Part shown: piece by piece, positions 9,904 through 22,492 of the stretch | Layout of the letters: each line of letters opens with the position of its first letter | Position numbering within the stretch: position 1 is the stretch's first letter | Assembly: GCA_014706295.1 (NCBI GenBank) | Contig: JACSVZ010000038.1 | Location: 2,604,001-2,668,000 of the forward strand | Origin: Lycocorax pyrrhopterus obiensis | Lineage: Eukaryota > Chordata > Aves > Passeriformes > Paradisaeidae | Length of the DNA stretch: 64,000 nt | Reading direction: 5' to 3' | Translations under genes and position numbers: made by a program | The notes under the pieces: generated by a model | Database searches by the model: none | Told to the model about the DNA's origin: nothing | The model's input: the letters and a program-made list of their open reading frames with translations, nothing else

Positions 9904-12734
9904 GTGAGCGAGCGCGGCCGGGGGGCTGCGCAGCCCCGGGGCTGGGAGCTGCACAGGGGAGGAAATGTGAGCCCGTAAATTGGACATGATGGGTTTCAGA
10001 TGTGCCGTGTTTGTGTGCGTGCACATGTGCTGCAACTTGTTTATTTTCAAGTTAAAGCAAAGCCTCTGCCCCTCCTCTCCCCCTCTTCCCCTCAAACGTG
10101 TGTTGTTCCCTCGCAGGGAGGGCAGAGAGGTTTCTTTTCTGGATGGGAAATTTTGGGGGAATTAACAGAGTTGTGTGTTCTCTGTTTAAATGCTCGCTGG
10201 GTGACTGTTTCTGCAGCCATGCAGAGATGTAACTTCAGTAGCTGATTAATCAAGCTTTTTTCCTCTCCCTAGATCCAGACTATTAAACTTTTGCTCCCAC
10301 AGGTTATTTTGTCACAGTTTGAAACGTGTCCAAGCTCTCCAGCGCGTTATTTTTGCAGGAGTTGGACACTTGTGCTCCCCATGCTCTGCTCTTCTGTATC
10401 CTGGAAACCTTGAGCTGCATTTAGGAGCTGTTTATTTTCAAAGAAACAGGACCTAAGAGTTCCCCCCGGAGGGTGTGCACAGCTCGGAGGGAGGAGAAGT
10501 CCCTTTAGTCACAGCAGAGCGGGGTTAGTCCCTGGCACATCCCGCCGTGGCACTGCCAGCGGTGCCGCCTCTCCTTGGCAGGTGACTCGTGGAGGGCAGA
10601 GCTGGTGTTCAAAGGCAAATAACTGTCTGTGGGGTTCCTCTGTTGTGTGCTGCACCCTCACGGCACTCAGAGCGTGTCTTGCTGTCGAGATAAGCAAACG
10701 TGCTGCAGAGATAGAAACAACAGCTCCAGCAGGGGGAATGGCCACGAGAGTCACCCCAGCCCGGGTCACCCAGCCCACAGCCCTGCCGCGCTGGTGTTCC
10801 TGCCCCTTGGAGGAGAAGGGACAAAAAGCGGTGGCAGGGCAGAGCTGGGGTCACCTGCTGTCCCGGTGGCTGTGGCACCTGTGGGTGTGCTGAGGCTCAT
10901 CCGCTTTTCTGCGTCCGCACGCTGAGGTTCAGCCCTGGGAAATAAACCTTTGCTGCAGCCGGGGGTTGTACCTGTCCTGGCAGGGCTCTGTGCTGGAGAG
11001 GGGCACTGGGGGGGGGTCTCTCAGCCCCCCAAGAGCAGTTCTCCTGCAGGAGAGGCCCAGTTCTCCCAGTTTCACACCTCTCTTGGGAGGCTGGTTCTGT
11101 TACGTTGCTGGTGATGGGCTTTTCCAGGAGAACGTGTTACAGGGGGTACAGGGACTGACTGCAGTGATGGTATCCCTGTAAAACCAGGAATCTGCTCAGG
11201 GCTTGCTGTGGTTATTTGTCCCTCTCAGAGATCCTGCAGGTTAGCAGGAGCCCTGGGCCTTTCCATCAGCTGCACTTCGGGTCAGTAACCCGGAATCTGC
11301 TCCCTGACAGGGCTGCAGCAGCTCTCGCTTCGCTTTTTCTCCTCCTTGGAAAAAAAAAATCAAATCCCACTCCCCATTTAGAGCTTTAAAAAATCCCCAA
11401 GGCCTTCTTTTCCAATTTAACCACCCATCCTCATTTGCATGCCTAGAGCTGTATTCCCTGCAGGAGTCCTGACCTGGTCCCTCTGTACACAAACGTTTCT
11501 GTCCCTGGAGGTGAATCCGCACCAAAAAGGTTCAATTTGGGTTCGGATTCAATGCTTTTCCACCGGTGTGATTCTGGGAAGGACCAGAACTCATCCTGTG
11601 CTCCTCCAAGGCTGGTGTAGAGGTGCTGGGGGTAGCTGCTCACGGCATCAGGGCCTGCAAATATCGTTTGCCAGCAAATGACTCAAAGACGTTCCCTCCA
11701 GCATCCGCTGGCCGATGGGCTCCGGCGCAGCCTGGAGCGGAGCCAGCTCTGTTTCACAAACCCTCATCCCCGCACACCCTTCTCCTCGCTCTGCATAAAG
11801 GGAATATTAACATCTCTCCTCGAGGATGAGAAGCTGAAATGGAAAAGCTTCCTAGACAGTAGGTGGGTCTGTTGAAGAGGCGCTCCATGGGTTGCTCTCC
11901 CTGTGTCCTTGGGATACAGGATTTTTGACCACAAAGCTCGCTCTTTCAAGTGTATTTATATTTTTCTTTGAATAAACAGGAGTGGAGCATTGGTTCAGTA
12001 ATCCTCTCCAGGAGAGTAGAGGGGAGGGACAAGTAGAGATAGAGCAGCTGGAAGCATTTGCTTCAGATCAGTATTTTGATTCCTTTTTTCTAGGGAAAAT
12101 GTGTTCAGCCCCAGCAGTCTGTGGTCCAGCCCTGCGCTGTGTTTTGCGGTGCAGGGAGGGAATTTTAAGGCCCTTAGGAGGTGGCATGGCCTGCCATGAG
12201 TTCCTAGGGTCAGTCAATGACAGAGTTGTGTGAGATGCTGCAAACTGGGCCTGCAGTCCTGAAAGAAGAGACTCATCCCCTCTTTAATAAATAAATCCAT
12301 TGGGTAGATATTGAGCTCCAAAGCACTCACCAAAAGCTTTGTGCCGCTGTAATTTGCCAAAAAGAGCAAAAATCAAAGGAATCTGTAAGTGAGCAGGAGT
12401 CAAAGGAAAGGCCCAGTGATGCTTTGGGGTGTGCATGGCAGCACACGTACCTCTACCCCCAAATAAATTGCCTTTTCTAATTGCCCCAAAGTGCAGGTAA
12501 TTTGTAAGCCTGCCTTCACCACTGCTGCCTGGCAGCAGGCCCAGATGGGCTGGCAGATCTGGAGAGGAGCTTTCGAGAAAGCATCCTGCCTATAGACCTG
12601 AGCGGGCAGCTCAGCCTATTGATTAGGCTGGGCTTTGGTGGCTGCCAGGCTTTGCAGCTCAGCCTGATGGGCACAGGCTGTGTATGGGGGGAGCTGCCCT
12701 TGGCCTGTGCTGTCGGGAGATGCTCAACCACAAG

Positions 12735-12958
12735 GACCTGGATATGAGGGAAATGTTCTTCCCCACGAGGGTGCTGGGCACTGCCCCGGCTCCCCAGGGA
12801 ATGGTCCCGGCCCCAAGGCTGCCAGAGCTCCAGGAGCGTTTGGACAGCGCTCTCAGGGATGCCCAGGGTGGGATTGTTGGGGTGTCTGTGCAGGGCCAGG
12901 GGCTGGACTGATGATCCCTGAGGGTCCCTTCCAGCTCAGGATATTCCAGGATTCTCGG
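12735..12958 (+). mobile_element. CR1 LINE 3' end, type B
   Basis: Runs from a GGAAATGTTCTTCCC block through GGTGCTGGGCACTGCCC, GAGCGTTTGGACAGCGCTCT and GGGATTGTTGGGGTGTCTGT to CAGCTCAGGATATTCCAGG. It lacks the upstream part seen in the copies at 30225 and 56430. Confidence 0.88.
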
Positions 12959-14509
12959 ACATATTGTGGTTACCGGTTATCCCAGGCAGTGTCTCGCCTG
13001 TGCCAGCGTTGGGGTGCAGTGGGAAGGTGCCACATGGGTGGGCTGGGCTGCTCTGAGGGACAGGGACACCCCGGGCAGGGCACAGGGGAGCGGAGCAGCC
13101 CCGGGTGTGTCGGTGCCGCCGAGCGCCAGCCGAGCCGGGAGCGGCCGCGTGCCAGTGCCAGCCGGGGCTCTGGCAGGAGCGAGGTGCTGTTAACAGCCAT
13201 GATTATTAGCAGAGTATTAACCATATGCTGCGGGGAGCTGCCTGGCAGAGGGGCTTTCTGGCTCGGCGCAGGGTGGGCAGGGGCTTGAGCAGTCACACAG
13301 GACCTGCCGCTCATCGCTGCTCCCGCTGCGCCGCGGCTCTCGCGGCCCCGACCCCGGATCCGGGGGTGGGAGCCGGACTGCCGGCAGCAAGCAGGGCTGG
13401 AGCAGCTCCTGCTGCTCCACTGGAGGATGCTGAAGCCGTGCCCTGCTCCGGCCAAGGCCCAGCACCTGCATTTCCATGATAAAACTCTGAGTTTTGGTCA
13501 GAGCGAAGCAGTTGGAGAGTTTAAAGTTTGACTTCGCACCACAGTGGGCGTTTGGGGCTGCAGTCAGGAAGGTCTGTCTTTAGTGAGCACGTATAAAATG
13601 TCCTGCTGGCAATGTATTTCGAGTCAAATTCCCTCTTCTCCCTGAATTAACAGCTGGATACTTTCCATGCTGCAAAACAGATTTCAGGTTTGGAGTTCAG
13701 GCCTGAGGTTGGTTTAGCCTGGAGTTCATCAGGTGGGAGAGGGGAGAGAGTGAGCACTGATTTCGTGTGAAAAGCGATGCACTTCTAGATGTGCACAATC
13801 ACTGAAATGCTGCTTGATGTTCCCTGTTTCTGGCAAATTCCCTTTCTTCCTTAGGAGTTTGCTGTATGAAGTGTGGGGTCTCTTGGCTATAACCTCCTCA
13901 GGGGAGCGTGCAGCCATTTGGATCTTCCCATGCTCTGGATTTGCCTCTTTTACCCTGGGAGAAACGGAGGGAGAATAAATTCTTTGGGAGGGGTGGAAAT
14001 GGAGCTAGGAGGGAATGCAGAAGTTGTTGTCAGCTCTCAGGGAGGCTGGAGGTAGGACTTGAAAAACCAAATACAGCGACTTAAGGTGGGGGATTTTACA
14101 TAACCGTTTAAATCTACATTATTCAAATCTAACAAAGGCCAAGTAATGACCCAGTTACAACCCTTGAGAGCTCATGCCTGGGTCCCTCCTCAATGCCTGG
14201 GTCCCTGGTAGGTGCCAGCTCCGGTTCATCTCCTCCCTCCCCCCAGTTTATTTTTAAAGCAGCATTTAAAAGCAGAAAGGAAATTTGCAGTGGGTGGATG
14301 ATCTTTGCCTGTGAGCGACACACGCCAGCGAAGGCACTTCACGTATGACTTGTGCCGGGCTCCTCGGGGCAGCCTCAGCCCACACCTCAGTGGAAAAAGA
14401 GGCTGGGAGCAAGAAAAAAGCCCAAAACACCTCCTGGGGTTGGCGAGTCATAAGTGTGGAGGGGTAACCCGGGGTTCCCCCCTCTCCATCACCCTTCTTT
14501 GACAGCATG

Positions 14510-14752
14510 AGGTTGTGTCAGGGCTTGGGATGGATCTCAGGGAAAGGTTCTTCCCCCCGAGGGTGCTGGGCACTGCCCAGGCTCCCCAGGGAATGGTCCC
14601 GGCCCCAAGGCTGCCAGAGCTCCAGGAGCGTTTGGACAGCGCTCTCAGGGATGCCCAGGGTGGGATTGTTGGGGTGTCTGTGCAGGGCCAGGGGCTGGAT
14701 TGATGATCCCTGAGGGTCCCTTCCAGCCCAGGATATTCCAGCATTCTGTGCT
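14510..14752 (+). mobile_element. CR1 LINE 3' end, type B
   Basis: Begins at TGTGTCAGGGCTTGGGATGG and follows the type B sequence to AGCCCAGGATATTCCAGCAT. The frame reading LPELQERLDSALRDAQGG is the CR1 ORF2 C-terminus. Confidence 0.9.
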
Positions 14753-15123
14753 TTAGCATCCCCACTTGCCCTGCTGCAGGAAGGGGTCCATGACTCCTGA
14801 ATCCCTTGGGGAGGGAGAGCAGGAACGTGTTGCATCAGCCTCAAAATCTCTTTCCAAGCAGGCGGAGGAGGGGAGGGGTTCCCGGGGCTGAGGGGGGTGT
14901 GGGGGTGTTTTGGGGGTGCTGGGCATCGCTGCCCTGGGGGGACACTCCTCCTGTTCTGCAGAAGCAGAAGCTGCTGGGTGCACAATGGAACAAGGCTGTT
15001 CATTTTCTCCACTCGTGTTTGCTGCTCAAACCTTGGGTTGTTCAGCCTCAGCAAGTGCTGAGCAGAAACGCTCCTGAAAAGAGCCGGCAGTGCCGTTTTA
15101 ATTTTTTTTTTTGGTTTTTTTTT

Positions 15124-15151
15124 TGTGTGTGTGTGTGTATGTGTGTGTGTT
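15124..15151. repeat. (GT)n microsatellite with one TA step
   Basis: About 14 GT units interrupted once, directly after a poly-T run of about 17 bases. Confidence 0.9.
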
Positions 15152-15579
15152 CATGGTGCATCCCTTCCCCCCCGCTCACACACGCAGACCTGCCCCGTGC
15201 CACTTGGCAAAAAGGGAGTTTAATCTTAATCTCCTTCCCTACCTTAACAAGAGGGAGTGAGCACGGGCAGGGTGGGATCATCCACCTCAGTTCCACTTCC
15301 AGCACTTTTGGAGATGTTTGCAGAACCACCCCCCCTGCCCTGCAGCGGTGCAGAGGGATGGGAGCTGCAATCTTTGGGCTTTGTTTTTATTTTCTAGCCC
15401 AACTTCCTGAGGAAACAAAGCTCATCCGATGGTGGGGCTGCTGGGCCACCCCAAACACCTCGGGAGCCCCTGGGGTGAGCAGCAGCCTCGGGGCACATCC
15501 GAGGGGGCCGGGGGGCCGTGGGCAGGCAGGTGAGGGCAGGTGTGTGCAGGCAGCTGGGGTGAGCACTAAACACTGTTTA

Positions 15580-16150
15580 CGCCTTCATTTAAATCCGTGT
15601 ATAAAACATTACACCCCGCGCATGCATATACACCATCCCAAATTTGTGCTCTTTATGGATGGCACTCGGTTCCTTAACTGCTCTCTTTGCATCTCTACCA
15701 CATTTAACTGGTTTTTGTTGTTGGTTTTTTTTTTTCTCCCCAGCATTTGTGAAAACAAAGCTGGGCAGACGGTTCTGTACAAAGGAATGTTTCTGACCAC
15801 GGCCAGACATCAGCTATGTCAGGGCATGAAACGCTGCCTTTCTGTAGGCTCTTGTGCCATTACATTGTTTAATCTTCAAAGCATTAAACTTTTAAGTTAC
15901 TCAGACATTACAAAGCTAAAAATAATAAAAATTCAAATGACTTGGTGGTGAAAGTATCTTGAGTAGAAAAAGGATATTAAAATGTTAATTCACTAAGCGT
16001 TTTCCCACCAGTTGTTTTATTGGCTGGAGCTCCATTTGTGTGGAGGAGAATTAGTTTTCTTTTCTGCTGCACGCAGGTGCATGTAAATTATTAAATAGCA
16101 GCCTCTGAAACTCTCCCAACTTTTATTAAAAATATTTATACAGGTTAGGT
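15580..16150. promoter_or_regulatory. AT-rich block in intron 2, candidate regulatory element
   Basis: Non-repetitive, AT-rich and with little CpG, unlike its surroundings. It contains GCATGCATATAC, ATTACATTG, TTAAATTAT-type and GAGAATTAG motifs and ends about 750 bases before exon 3. No frame carries a plausible protein. The regulatory role is inferred. Confidence 0.25.
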
Positions 16151-16907
16151 GACGAGGTGTGCAGTATTTTTGAGGAAGCTCCTGGCAGGAGAGGCTCAGC
16201 TGTGATAATGAAGCTGCAGCGACAGAGCAAACAAGTCCCCAGAGGGACCGATTCTGTGAAATACATTAATTTTTTAAATCATAAGTAACTGCCTTTGCCC
16301 TTGGAGCAGCTTCTCCCGCCAGGTCCCAGGGCTGTGTCAGGTCCTGGTGCTGCTGGAGCCCCCAAAGCAGCGGGGTGGGAGCTGCTCCATGAGGCTGGGG
16401 GTCACCCTGAGCCCTCCCTGCCCGTGCCAGCGGGACCCACGGGCAGCCCTTGTCCTGCCCAGGCCCTGCACGTGGCTGGAGGTGCGGGATGGGACCAGGA
16501 CTCCTGTGGGAGCTGCGAGAGTGAGGGATAAAAGGATCTTTGCTGTCATTATCCTGCTGGCTGTTTATGAATGGAGTCGGCCTTTCCCCAGGGCTCACCT
16601 GTAGCCGGGGTGAGCAATTTGGGGATGAAACTGTCGGTTTGGACCGCAGCAGGGATGCTCCTTGGCTGGTTTCCAGCTGCCCTGAGGAGCCAGGGGCTGT
16701 GCAGGTGGGGATGTGTGTGTCAGAGCAGGGCTGTGCCTCCCTCCCGTCCCTCCTGAGCGATGGAGCAGGGACACCAGGGAAGTTTTTTGCATCAATGAAG
16801 GGCTGCTCTCCCCCTCCCCTCCCCCAGCGTGACCCCTTTGCAGCGGCACAGTAAAACCAACACACTGAAATCTCTTTTCCTTCTCTCTCATCTCCTTGTT
16901 TTTCTAG

Positions 16908-16980
16908 ATGTTTCCCTTGCCAGTGGCTAATGGAAAAAACAGACCCACGACCCTTGCGAGCACTCAGTTTGGAGGATCAG
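16908..16980 (+). CDS. TCF3: TCF3 exon 3: remainder of activation domain 1
   Basis: Codons 26-49 plus the first base of codon 50. Translation [16 protein letters not shown] (26-41) then ASTQFGGS (42-49) matches the E-protein block after LDFS, so AD1 is split between exons 2 and 3. The acceptor is excellent (long pyrimidine tract, TTTTTCTAG). The donor is CAG/GTACTG. The exon starts in phase 0 and ends in phase 1, which fits exon 4. Confidence 0.97.
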
Positions 16981-17875
16981 GTACTGTCATCTTAATTTTT
17001 TTTTCCCCTTATACCACAATGTTTCTTGCAATAAATCTGTGTTTGGTTCCAGAGACGCCGTAGGGGAGGGGGTTCTGTTCTTTGGTGATGTGTTTTTCTG
17101 GTGCTGCTCTGCTGCTGTTTCTCTGGATGGTTTCCGTGTTGCTCCACGTGCCTCTGGGTGGGCAAAGCTGCTCTTGCTGATCTGTCTCCCATTAAGAAGT
17201 CGCTGCCCGAGCTGGAGGTTGTTGTCCCACTGCTCCAGGAGCCTGGGAGCAGACAGGCCTGCTCTCTAAGCTGCTTAGATGTGTCTGCACTGCCCTGGAA
17301 GACTTCTGCTGCTCCCCTCTGAAGAGGGGGTGGTGGTGGCTCGTTCCTGGTGCAGTTTGGGGGTGTGCTCCATGCAGCCCCTCCAGCAGCTCCCTGCTGT
17401 CGGGTGGGATCTCAGCATTCCCAAAGGGATCTGCAGAGCCCTCCAGGGTGCCAAGAGGGGACCAGGGATGCTGACATCCAAGGGCTTTGGGAGCAGGGCA
17501 GTGGGGAGGAGTGGGCTGGAGATGTGGCTGCAATTGGAGACTGAAAATGTGCTGGTTGATTTGAGGCTCAGGTGGAGAATTCCTGGGCAGTGCTGTGCCA
17601 GGATTGTAATGCCCAGGGAAGCTGCTCTGTGCAGGGCTCACACAGCCCCTGGCGTGAGGGAAGTTCAGCTCATTTGCCCTTCTTGCTGAACACTTTGTGG
17701 ATGGTTCAAACTCAACCTTCCCTACCCTGGGCTGGCTCCAGCTGTGCAGGGAAACTCCTGGCTGTGCTGTGATGCTGGGAGGCATCCCAGAGACTGGGCT
17801 GGGATTTCTGGAGAGCAGCTTTGATGCCCCAGTGGGGCACTGGGGAAGCAGCAGCAGCGGGTTGGGGGATCTGCC

Positions 17876-17917
17876 GTGCCCTGCCCTGCCCTGCCCTGCC
17901 CTGCCCTGCCCTGCCCT
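17876..17917. repeat. (CTGCC)n microsatellite
   Basis: Seven clean CTGCC units (17881-17915) with degenerate ends. Confidence 0.95.
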
Positions 17918-18861
17918 CTGGACCAGGGAAACGTGATGCTCTCAGACTGAGCTGTTCAGCTGCGTGTCAGGATGGTTTGGAGCAAACACTTTTGCAGGGA
18001 GGGAAGCTGTTGAGTGGGCGCTGGAGGAAGTTGGAGGGGAGAAGACTCTCGGGTTAACCCAGATGGAAGCTGATCTCTGCAGAGAGTGTTCCTTGTGCTG
18101 TTAAAATAATCCACAAAAGACGTGCTACACGCTGGGGAGAGAGGAGCAGTGCAGGAGCTCCCATTAATCCATTTCCTGCTCAGAGCCTGCCTTGGCTGCC
18201 GGGTCCGTGGTGCTGGCCAGGAGCAGGGGCTGGAGCGGGGCTCTGCGGCTCAGCCGGACCCCCCTGCAGCCCACACGACACCAAATCTTTGATTCTCCCC
18301 CAGCCCTTCTTTTCTTTCGGGTGAGTGAAAGGTAATGTTGACACCACCCTTCCTCTGGGCTGCTGCTCTCTGAGCCTGACTGGGAGCAGTTCATGAAAAC
18401 AGAGCTCTGATGTTATACAACTGCACCGAGGGACGTTGCACAATCCCTGCTGTCCCGGCCTCGGACGCTGCAGAGGCTCCCTCATCCTGCCCTGGGCATC
18501 CTGGCTTGGGAATGCAGCTCAGGGCTGGGTGTAGGGCAGGAGCTTTGCTCCAGCAGCAGAGTTATCCCTTGGTCAGCCATCTTTGGCCTCACCTGGAGAT
18601 CAGGGGACAAATTTCATCTGAGACTCAGCTTTGGGACTTCTCCCTGCTCCTGAATCTTTGGCTTTTTGCTGGAGGGGTGGATAGCTGCAGTAAGGCATCA
18701 GCGAGCTGTGCCATGCACGGGGCTGTGCTCTGCCTGTCAGAAGGATCCACGGTGTCTAAACAAGGTCCTAGAAAAAGGCAAGGGGTTGTTCTCACAGTTT
18801 GTTGGTGTTGGTTTAGCTTTATTCAGTGACTGACAGCAGGGTGCAATCAGGTACTAGTTAG

Positions 18862-18990
18862 AATTGTAGAGTCATGGAACGCTTTGGGTTGGAAGGGACC
18901 TTAAAGTTCATCTTTTTCCATCCCCTGCCATGGGCAGGGACACCTTCCACTGTCCCAGGGTGCTCCAAACCCCGGCCAGCCTGGCCTTGG
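18862..18990 (-). mobile_element. CR1 LINE 3' end, type A, truncated
   Basis: On the + strand it starts GAGTCATGGAACGCTTTGGG and reaches CCAGCCTGGCCTTGG before similarity ends. The truncation point is occupied by a short tandem repeat. Confidence 0.88.
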
Positions 18991-19041
18991 TCATCCCCCA
19001 AGATAGTTCATCCCCCAGGGTTGTTCATCCCCCAAGACAGA
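18991..19041. repeat. 17-bp tandem repeat, three copies
   Basis: Units start at 18991, 19008 and 19025. Each begins TCATCCCCCA, and the last seven bases vary. It begins exactly where the adjacent CR1 copy loses similarity. Confidence 0.9.
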
Positions 19042-19814
19042 GGCAGCCATCCAGCTCAAAATTTGATTTGAAGTGGAACCATCATTAACCCTGATGTGGT
19101 CAGAGGGTGGAGAGCAGATTGTCCATGGGTTTGGGGATCTGGACTTGCTGGGGGAGCAGAGCACCTCACAGCCACACCATAACCTGCAGCTGGAGGTGAT
19201 GATCACCCTAAATCTTGCCACGCAGGAAGGCCTGGGCGTCATCTTCAACGTGCCACGTGTGTTCCAAGCACTTCTCAGTCTGGGGCCTGGACCAGCACTG
19301 AAGGCAGTGCAGCATTTCCCCTCTGCCTGCAAAGGAGAAGCAAAACCTGATTTGTCTGAGTCTGAGCTCAGTGCTGTGCACCGCAGTGCCAGGATCTCTT
19401 TATTTGGGCTTGTTGTGGTCACCTCAGGATAACAAACTGCTCTTGTCTTGAGTGCCAGAAATATTGGTGTTTTATCCTCCTGCCCACCCAGGATGGGAAC
19501 CCGTCACTGGGTTGGTGTAGTTGGGTTGGACATGGGAATTCGTGATCTCCCTCTTCCCATCTCCCTGTGGAAGTGCTGGGGCAGTGTGCAGCTTTTATTC
19601 TTTTTCCCCTCCAGAGGAGCTGTTACCTCCAGGCTCTTTCCTCCCCAGGGAAGTGAGGAGGCAAGGAGGGAAGGGAGCAAAGCACTGACTGTTTAGTCCT
19701 GGCCAAAATGAGATTCTTGCTTCCAAAGTCCAGCTGGTAAATAAAGGAGCAGAGGCATTTGAAACAGGGAATCCCAGTGATAAAATTGCCCCAAATTCAA
19801 ATCCTTTTCAAATT

Positions 19815-20018
19815 CAAAATTTCTTTACCCAGAAGCGTTGTTAACCACTGGCACAGGCTGCCCAGGGCAGTGATGGAGTCACCATCCCTGGAAGTGTTCA
19901 GAACAGGTGCTGATGTGGCACTTGAGGACGTGGTTTAGTGGTGAACGTGGTGCTGGGCTGACAGTCGGACTTGAACATCTCAAAGATCTTTTCCAACCTT
20001 AACAATTCCATGTTTCTA
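19815..20018 (+). mobile_element. CR1 LINE 3' end, older subfamily
   Basis: Reads CTGGCACAGGCTGCCCAGGG, TGGAGTCACCATCCCTGGAA, TGGTTTAGTGG and a tail CTTTTCCAACCTTAACAATTC. This is a different CR1 subfamily from types A and B, with more drift. Confidence 0.9.
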
Positions 20019-20109
20019 ATAACTGCCCTAGCCAAGCTGTGGCCCCTTTACCAAGGGAACCCCTTTTTCTCCCCCAGGCCAGAAAAATTCAAAGTGTTCA
20101 TGCAAACCC

Positions 20110-20345
20110 TCCAGCTTTGAGATCCCTTTGCTTTCCTATTTGCCTCCTGCTTTTATTTTAAGCCCTGCCACCGTTTCCCTCATTTCTGTCCTCAAATGCT
20201 CCGGGGAGGAACTGGCTTCGCTCCCCCGCCGCATGGACAATTCAGCACCTCCGCTTTGCCTTTTCTTGGCAAGGAGAGACCCAACAATTGCCACAAGGAT
20301 GGAGCTGACGTCACCCAGCCCGTGGCTGCAGCATTTATAGCACAT
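20110..20345. promoter_or_regulatory. Intronic block with a perfect CRE, candidate regulatory element
   Basis: Contains TGACGTCA (20306-20313), the full palindromic CREB/ATF site, followed by TATAGCACATATAGGTCA, which includes a nuclear-receptor half site AGGTCA. The surroundings are unique sequence. Function is inferred from motifs only. Confidence 0.3.
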
Positions 20346-22104
20346 ATAGGTCACCGCGGGAAGTTGGTCTTCCTGGGGCAGGGAGCTGCAACCAGTGTTT
20401 TCCAGCATGGGCTGTTTGCTGCCGGGGTTTTATTTTAACCAGGATGCTCAGCCCGTGCCTGTTGTCTTGCTCCTCAAAGAGTTTCACCATCCCCTCCCCA
20501 AAAAGTGTTTGCTACTTGCAGCAGCAAAACATCTCGAAGCGCGTCGCCCGTCGTATCACAGTTCACAAATGACTAATCTGAGCTGCAGCAAGCTCCCTCC
20601 CAGCGCTTCATCGAGCCCTGCCTCGAGCAGGAAACCACTGGGGCTGAATTTCACATGGAAATGACCATTTTAATTGACATCGAGGCAGTGGGAGTGGCCG
20701 CAGCCGGCAGAGTTGTGCTGTGGCCTCGTGGCTGCTGAGTTTTCGGCAGGGTTGGTGCGTGCCGGCTGCACCTTTGCTCCAGCAAAGGGGTTTGGGCTCC
20801 GCAGAGCAGGGAGATAAACCCAAGGCACGTGGCTGTGCGAGGTAAAACATCTCCTGGAGCAGCACACGAGCAGCACTTCCACCTGTGGGTAACGTGGAGG
20901 GTGTGCAACCATCCCCCTTCCCATCCCGAATGGTGTGGGGTGCCAGGACTGGGTCCTGTTGGGACGGGAGTCCAGGGGTCTCTTGCTGACAAATTATTCT
21001 GCTCTCAACAAGGAAAACCTCTGCTAATGTTTTTTGGTTTTCCCCCCTTTTAAATAATCGAATTCAGCACTAAGTGCCTTTTCCTTCGTGCTTTGTGCCG
21101 GAGTGGGTTGGGCTCTTGCTTGGACTCTCAGGTGGGTTGGGAAGGGCGAGTCCCCTCCTGGCCCCTGCTGTGATTCCCACCCCCAAAACTCGTTGGGTGC
21201 TTCCTTGCTGGTGAGCTGAGGCTCCCTGTGAGGGAATTGCTTTGATCAGGGGAAGTTCATCAAGTCCATTTGAAGCTGGTGAAGGAGGGAGTTTTTCAAA
21301 GGGCTACAAGCTGGTGCATGTAACAAATTTTAAGTTATAGTCTGGTGAACAAAGCAAATGGATTCTCCCTGGAGGGAGGCGAGCCCGGATCCCCTTTGAA
21401 ACCTGCTTTAAACAACGCACAAACTTGGATACCTGTGGCAACAGCACTGAGAGTCATAAATTCTCTGAAAGCTGGGGTTGTCTCTTTAATTGGTGCTATC
21501 GGGGAGCTGTTTGAAGGTTTAATTATTTCGAGTGTGCAGGCAGCCCTGGGTTGGGAAGCTCCGAGCGGGATGGGCAGGGTCTGGTGCAGCAGGATGGTGC
21601 TGGGCTCCCCTCTGGCCCTGGAGCTGGGTGGTTTGCAGGGACACCAGGGCTGGGAAGAGCCAAGCACAGCGTTTGTGCTGTCAGCAGTCGAGTCCCAGGC
21701 TGCAGAAACCCATTTGCAACTGTTTTCCATAGTGAGGAAAGCAGGAGCTTTTATTAGCAAGGCTGTATCACGTTTTCCTACTCACTGCCTCGAGTTCCCA
21801 CATGTTTTGCTTATGCTGAAGTGGGAGTGCTGGGCTCCGCTTGCTATTTTGATGGATGATGAAAGGCACACATGAGGTGTGCAATATGGGGCTTGATATT
21901 TAGAACTGGCACTTCCCGTTCGAGTTTGGGATCCGGGCTGTGTGTTGTTGCGGCGTGCCCGTGCAAACTGTCACCAAACACGCCAAACACAGAGCCACCA
22001 CAGCAGAAAAAGGCAAAGCAGAAGAATCCGCTTGCCAGCCCATCGGTGTGACCGTTTGTTTCAAAGTAAATGTTGCTGTTTAGCCATTATCAAAGGAAGT
22101 CAAA

Positions 22105-22492
22105 GGAGAGCTGGGGGTGCTCACCTGGAGAGGAGAAGGCTCCAGGGAGAGCTCAGAGCCCCCTCCAGGGCCTAAAGGGGCTCCAGGAGAGCTGGAGAGG
22201 GACTGGGGACAAGGGCTGGAGGGACAGGACACAGGGAATGGCTTCCCAGTGCCAGAGGGCAGGGTTGGATGGGATATTGGGAAGGAATTCCTGGCTGTGA
22301 GGGTGGGGAGGCCCTGGCACAGGGTGCCCAGAGCAGCTGTGGCTGCCCCTGGATCCCTGGCAGTGCCCAAGGCCAGGCTGGAAGGGGCTTGGAGCAGCCT
22401 GGGACAGTGGAAGGTGTCCCTGCCCATGGCATGTGTTTGGAAGGAGATGAGCTTTAAGGTCCCTTCCAACCCAAAACCCATTTTGGGATTCC
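22105..22492 (+). mobile_element. CR1 LINE 3' end, type A
   Basis: Starts GAGAGCTGGGGGTGCTCACC and is colinear with the copies at 24873 and 28254, with a small change at GGAATTCCTGGCTGTGAGGG where those have GGAATTGTTCCCTGGGAGGG. The tail is TTCCAACCCAAAACCCATTT. Confidence 0.92.

Larger units (their letters stand above)
9904..16907 (+). other. TCF3: TCF3 intron 2 (7.0 kb)
   Basis: Starts GTGAGC and ends TTTTTCTAG. It is mostly unique sequence with no second gene. It holds two type B CR1 fragments (about 12.7 and 14.5 kb), a GT microsatellite, an octamer ATTTGCAT at 11433-11440 and an AT-rich block at 15580-16150. Confidence 0.9.

Noticed and set aside
12735..12958. Type B repeats considered as retroviral LTRs
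   Set aside because: No TG...CA ends, no polyadenylation signal layout and no flanking internal viral genes. Longer copies extend into LINE reverse-transcriptase sequence and end in the CR1-style ATTCTGTGA tail.
14806..15951. A 381-codon + frame in intron 2
   Set aside because: It crosses a poly-T/GT repeat and unrelated unique sequence, shows no domain and has no codon-level sign of a protein.
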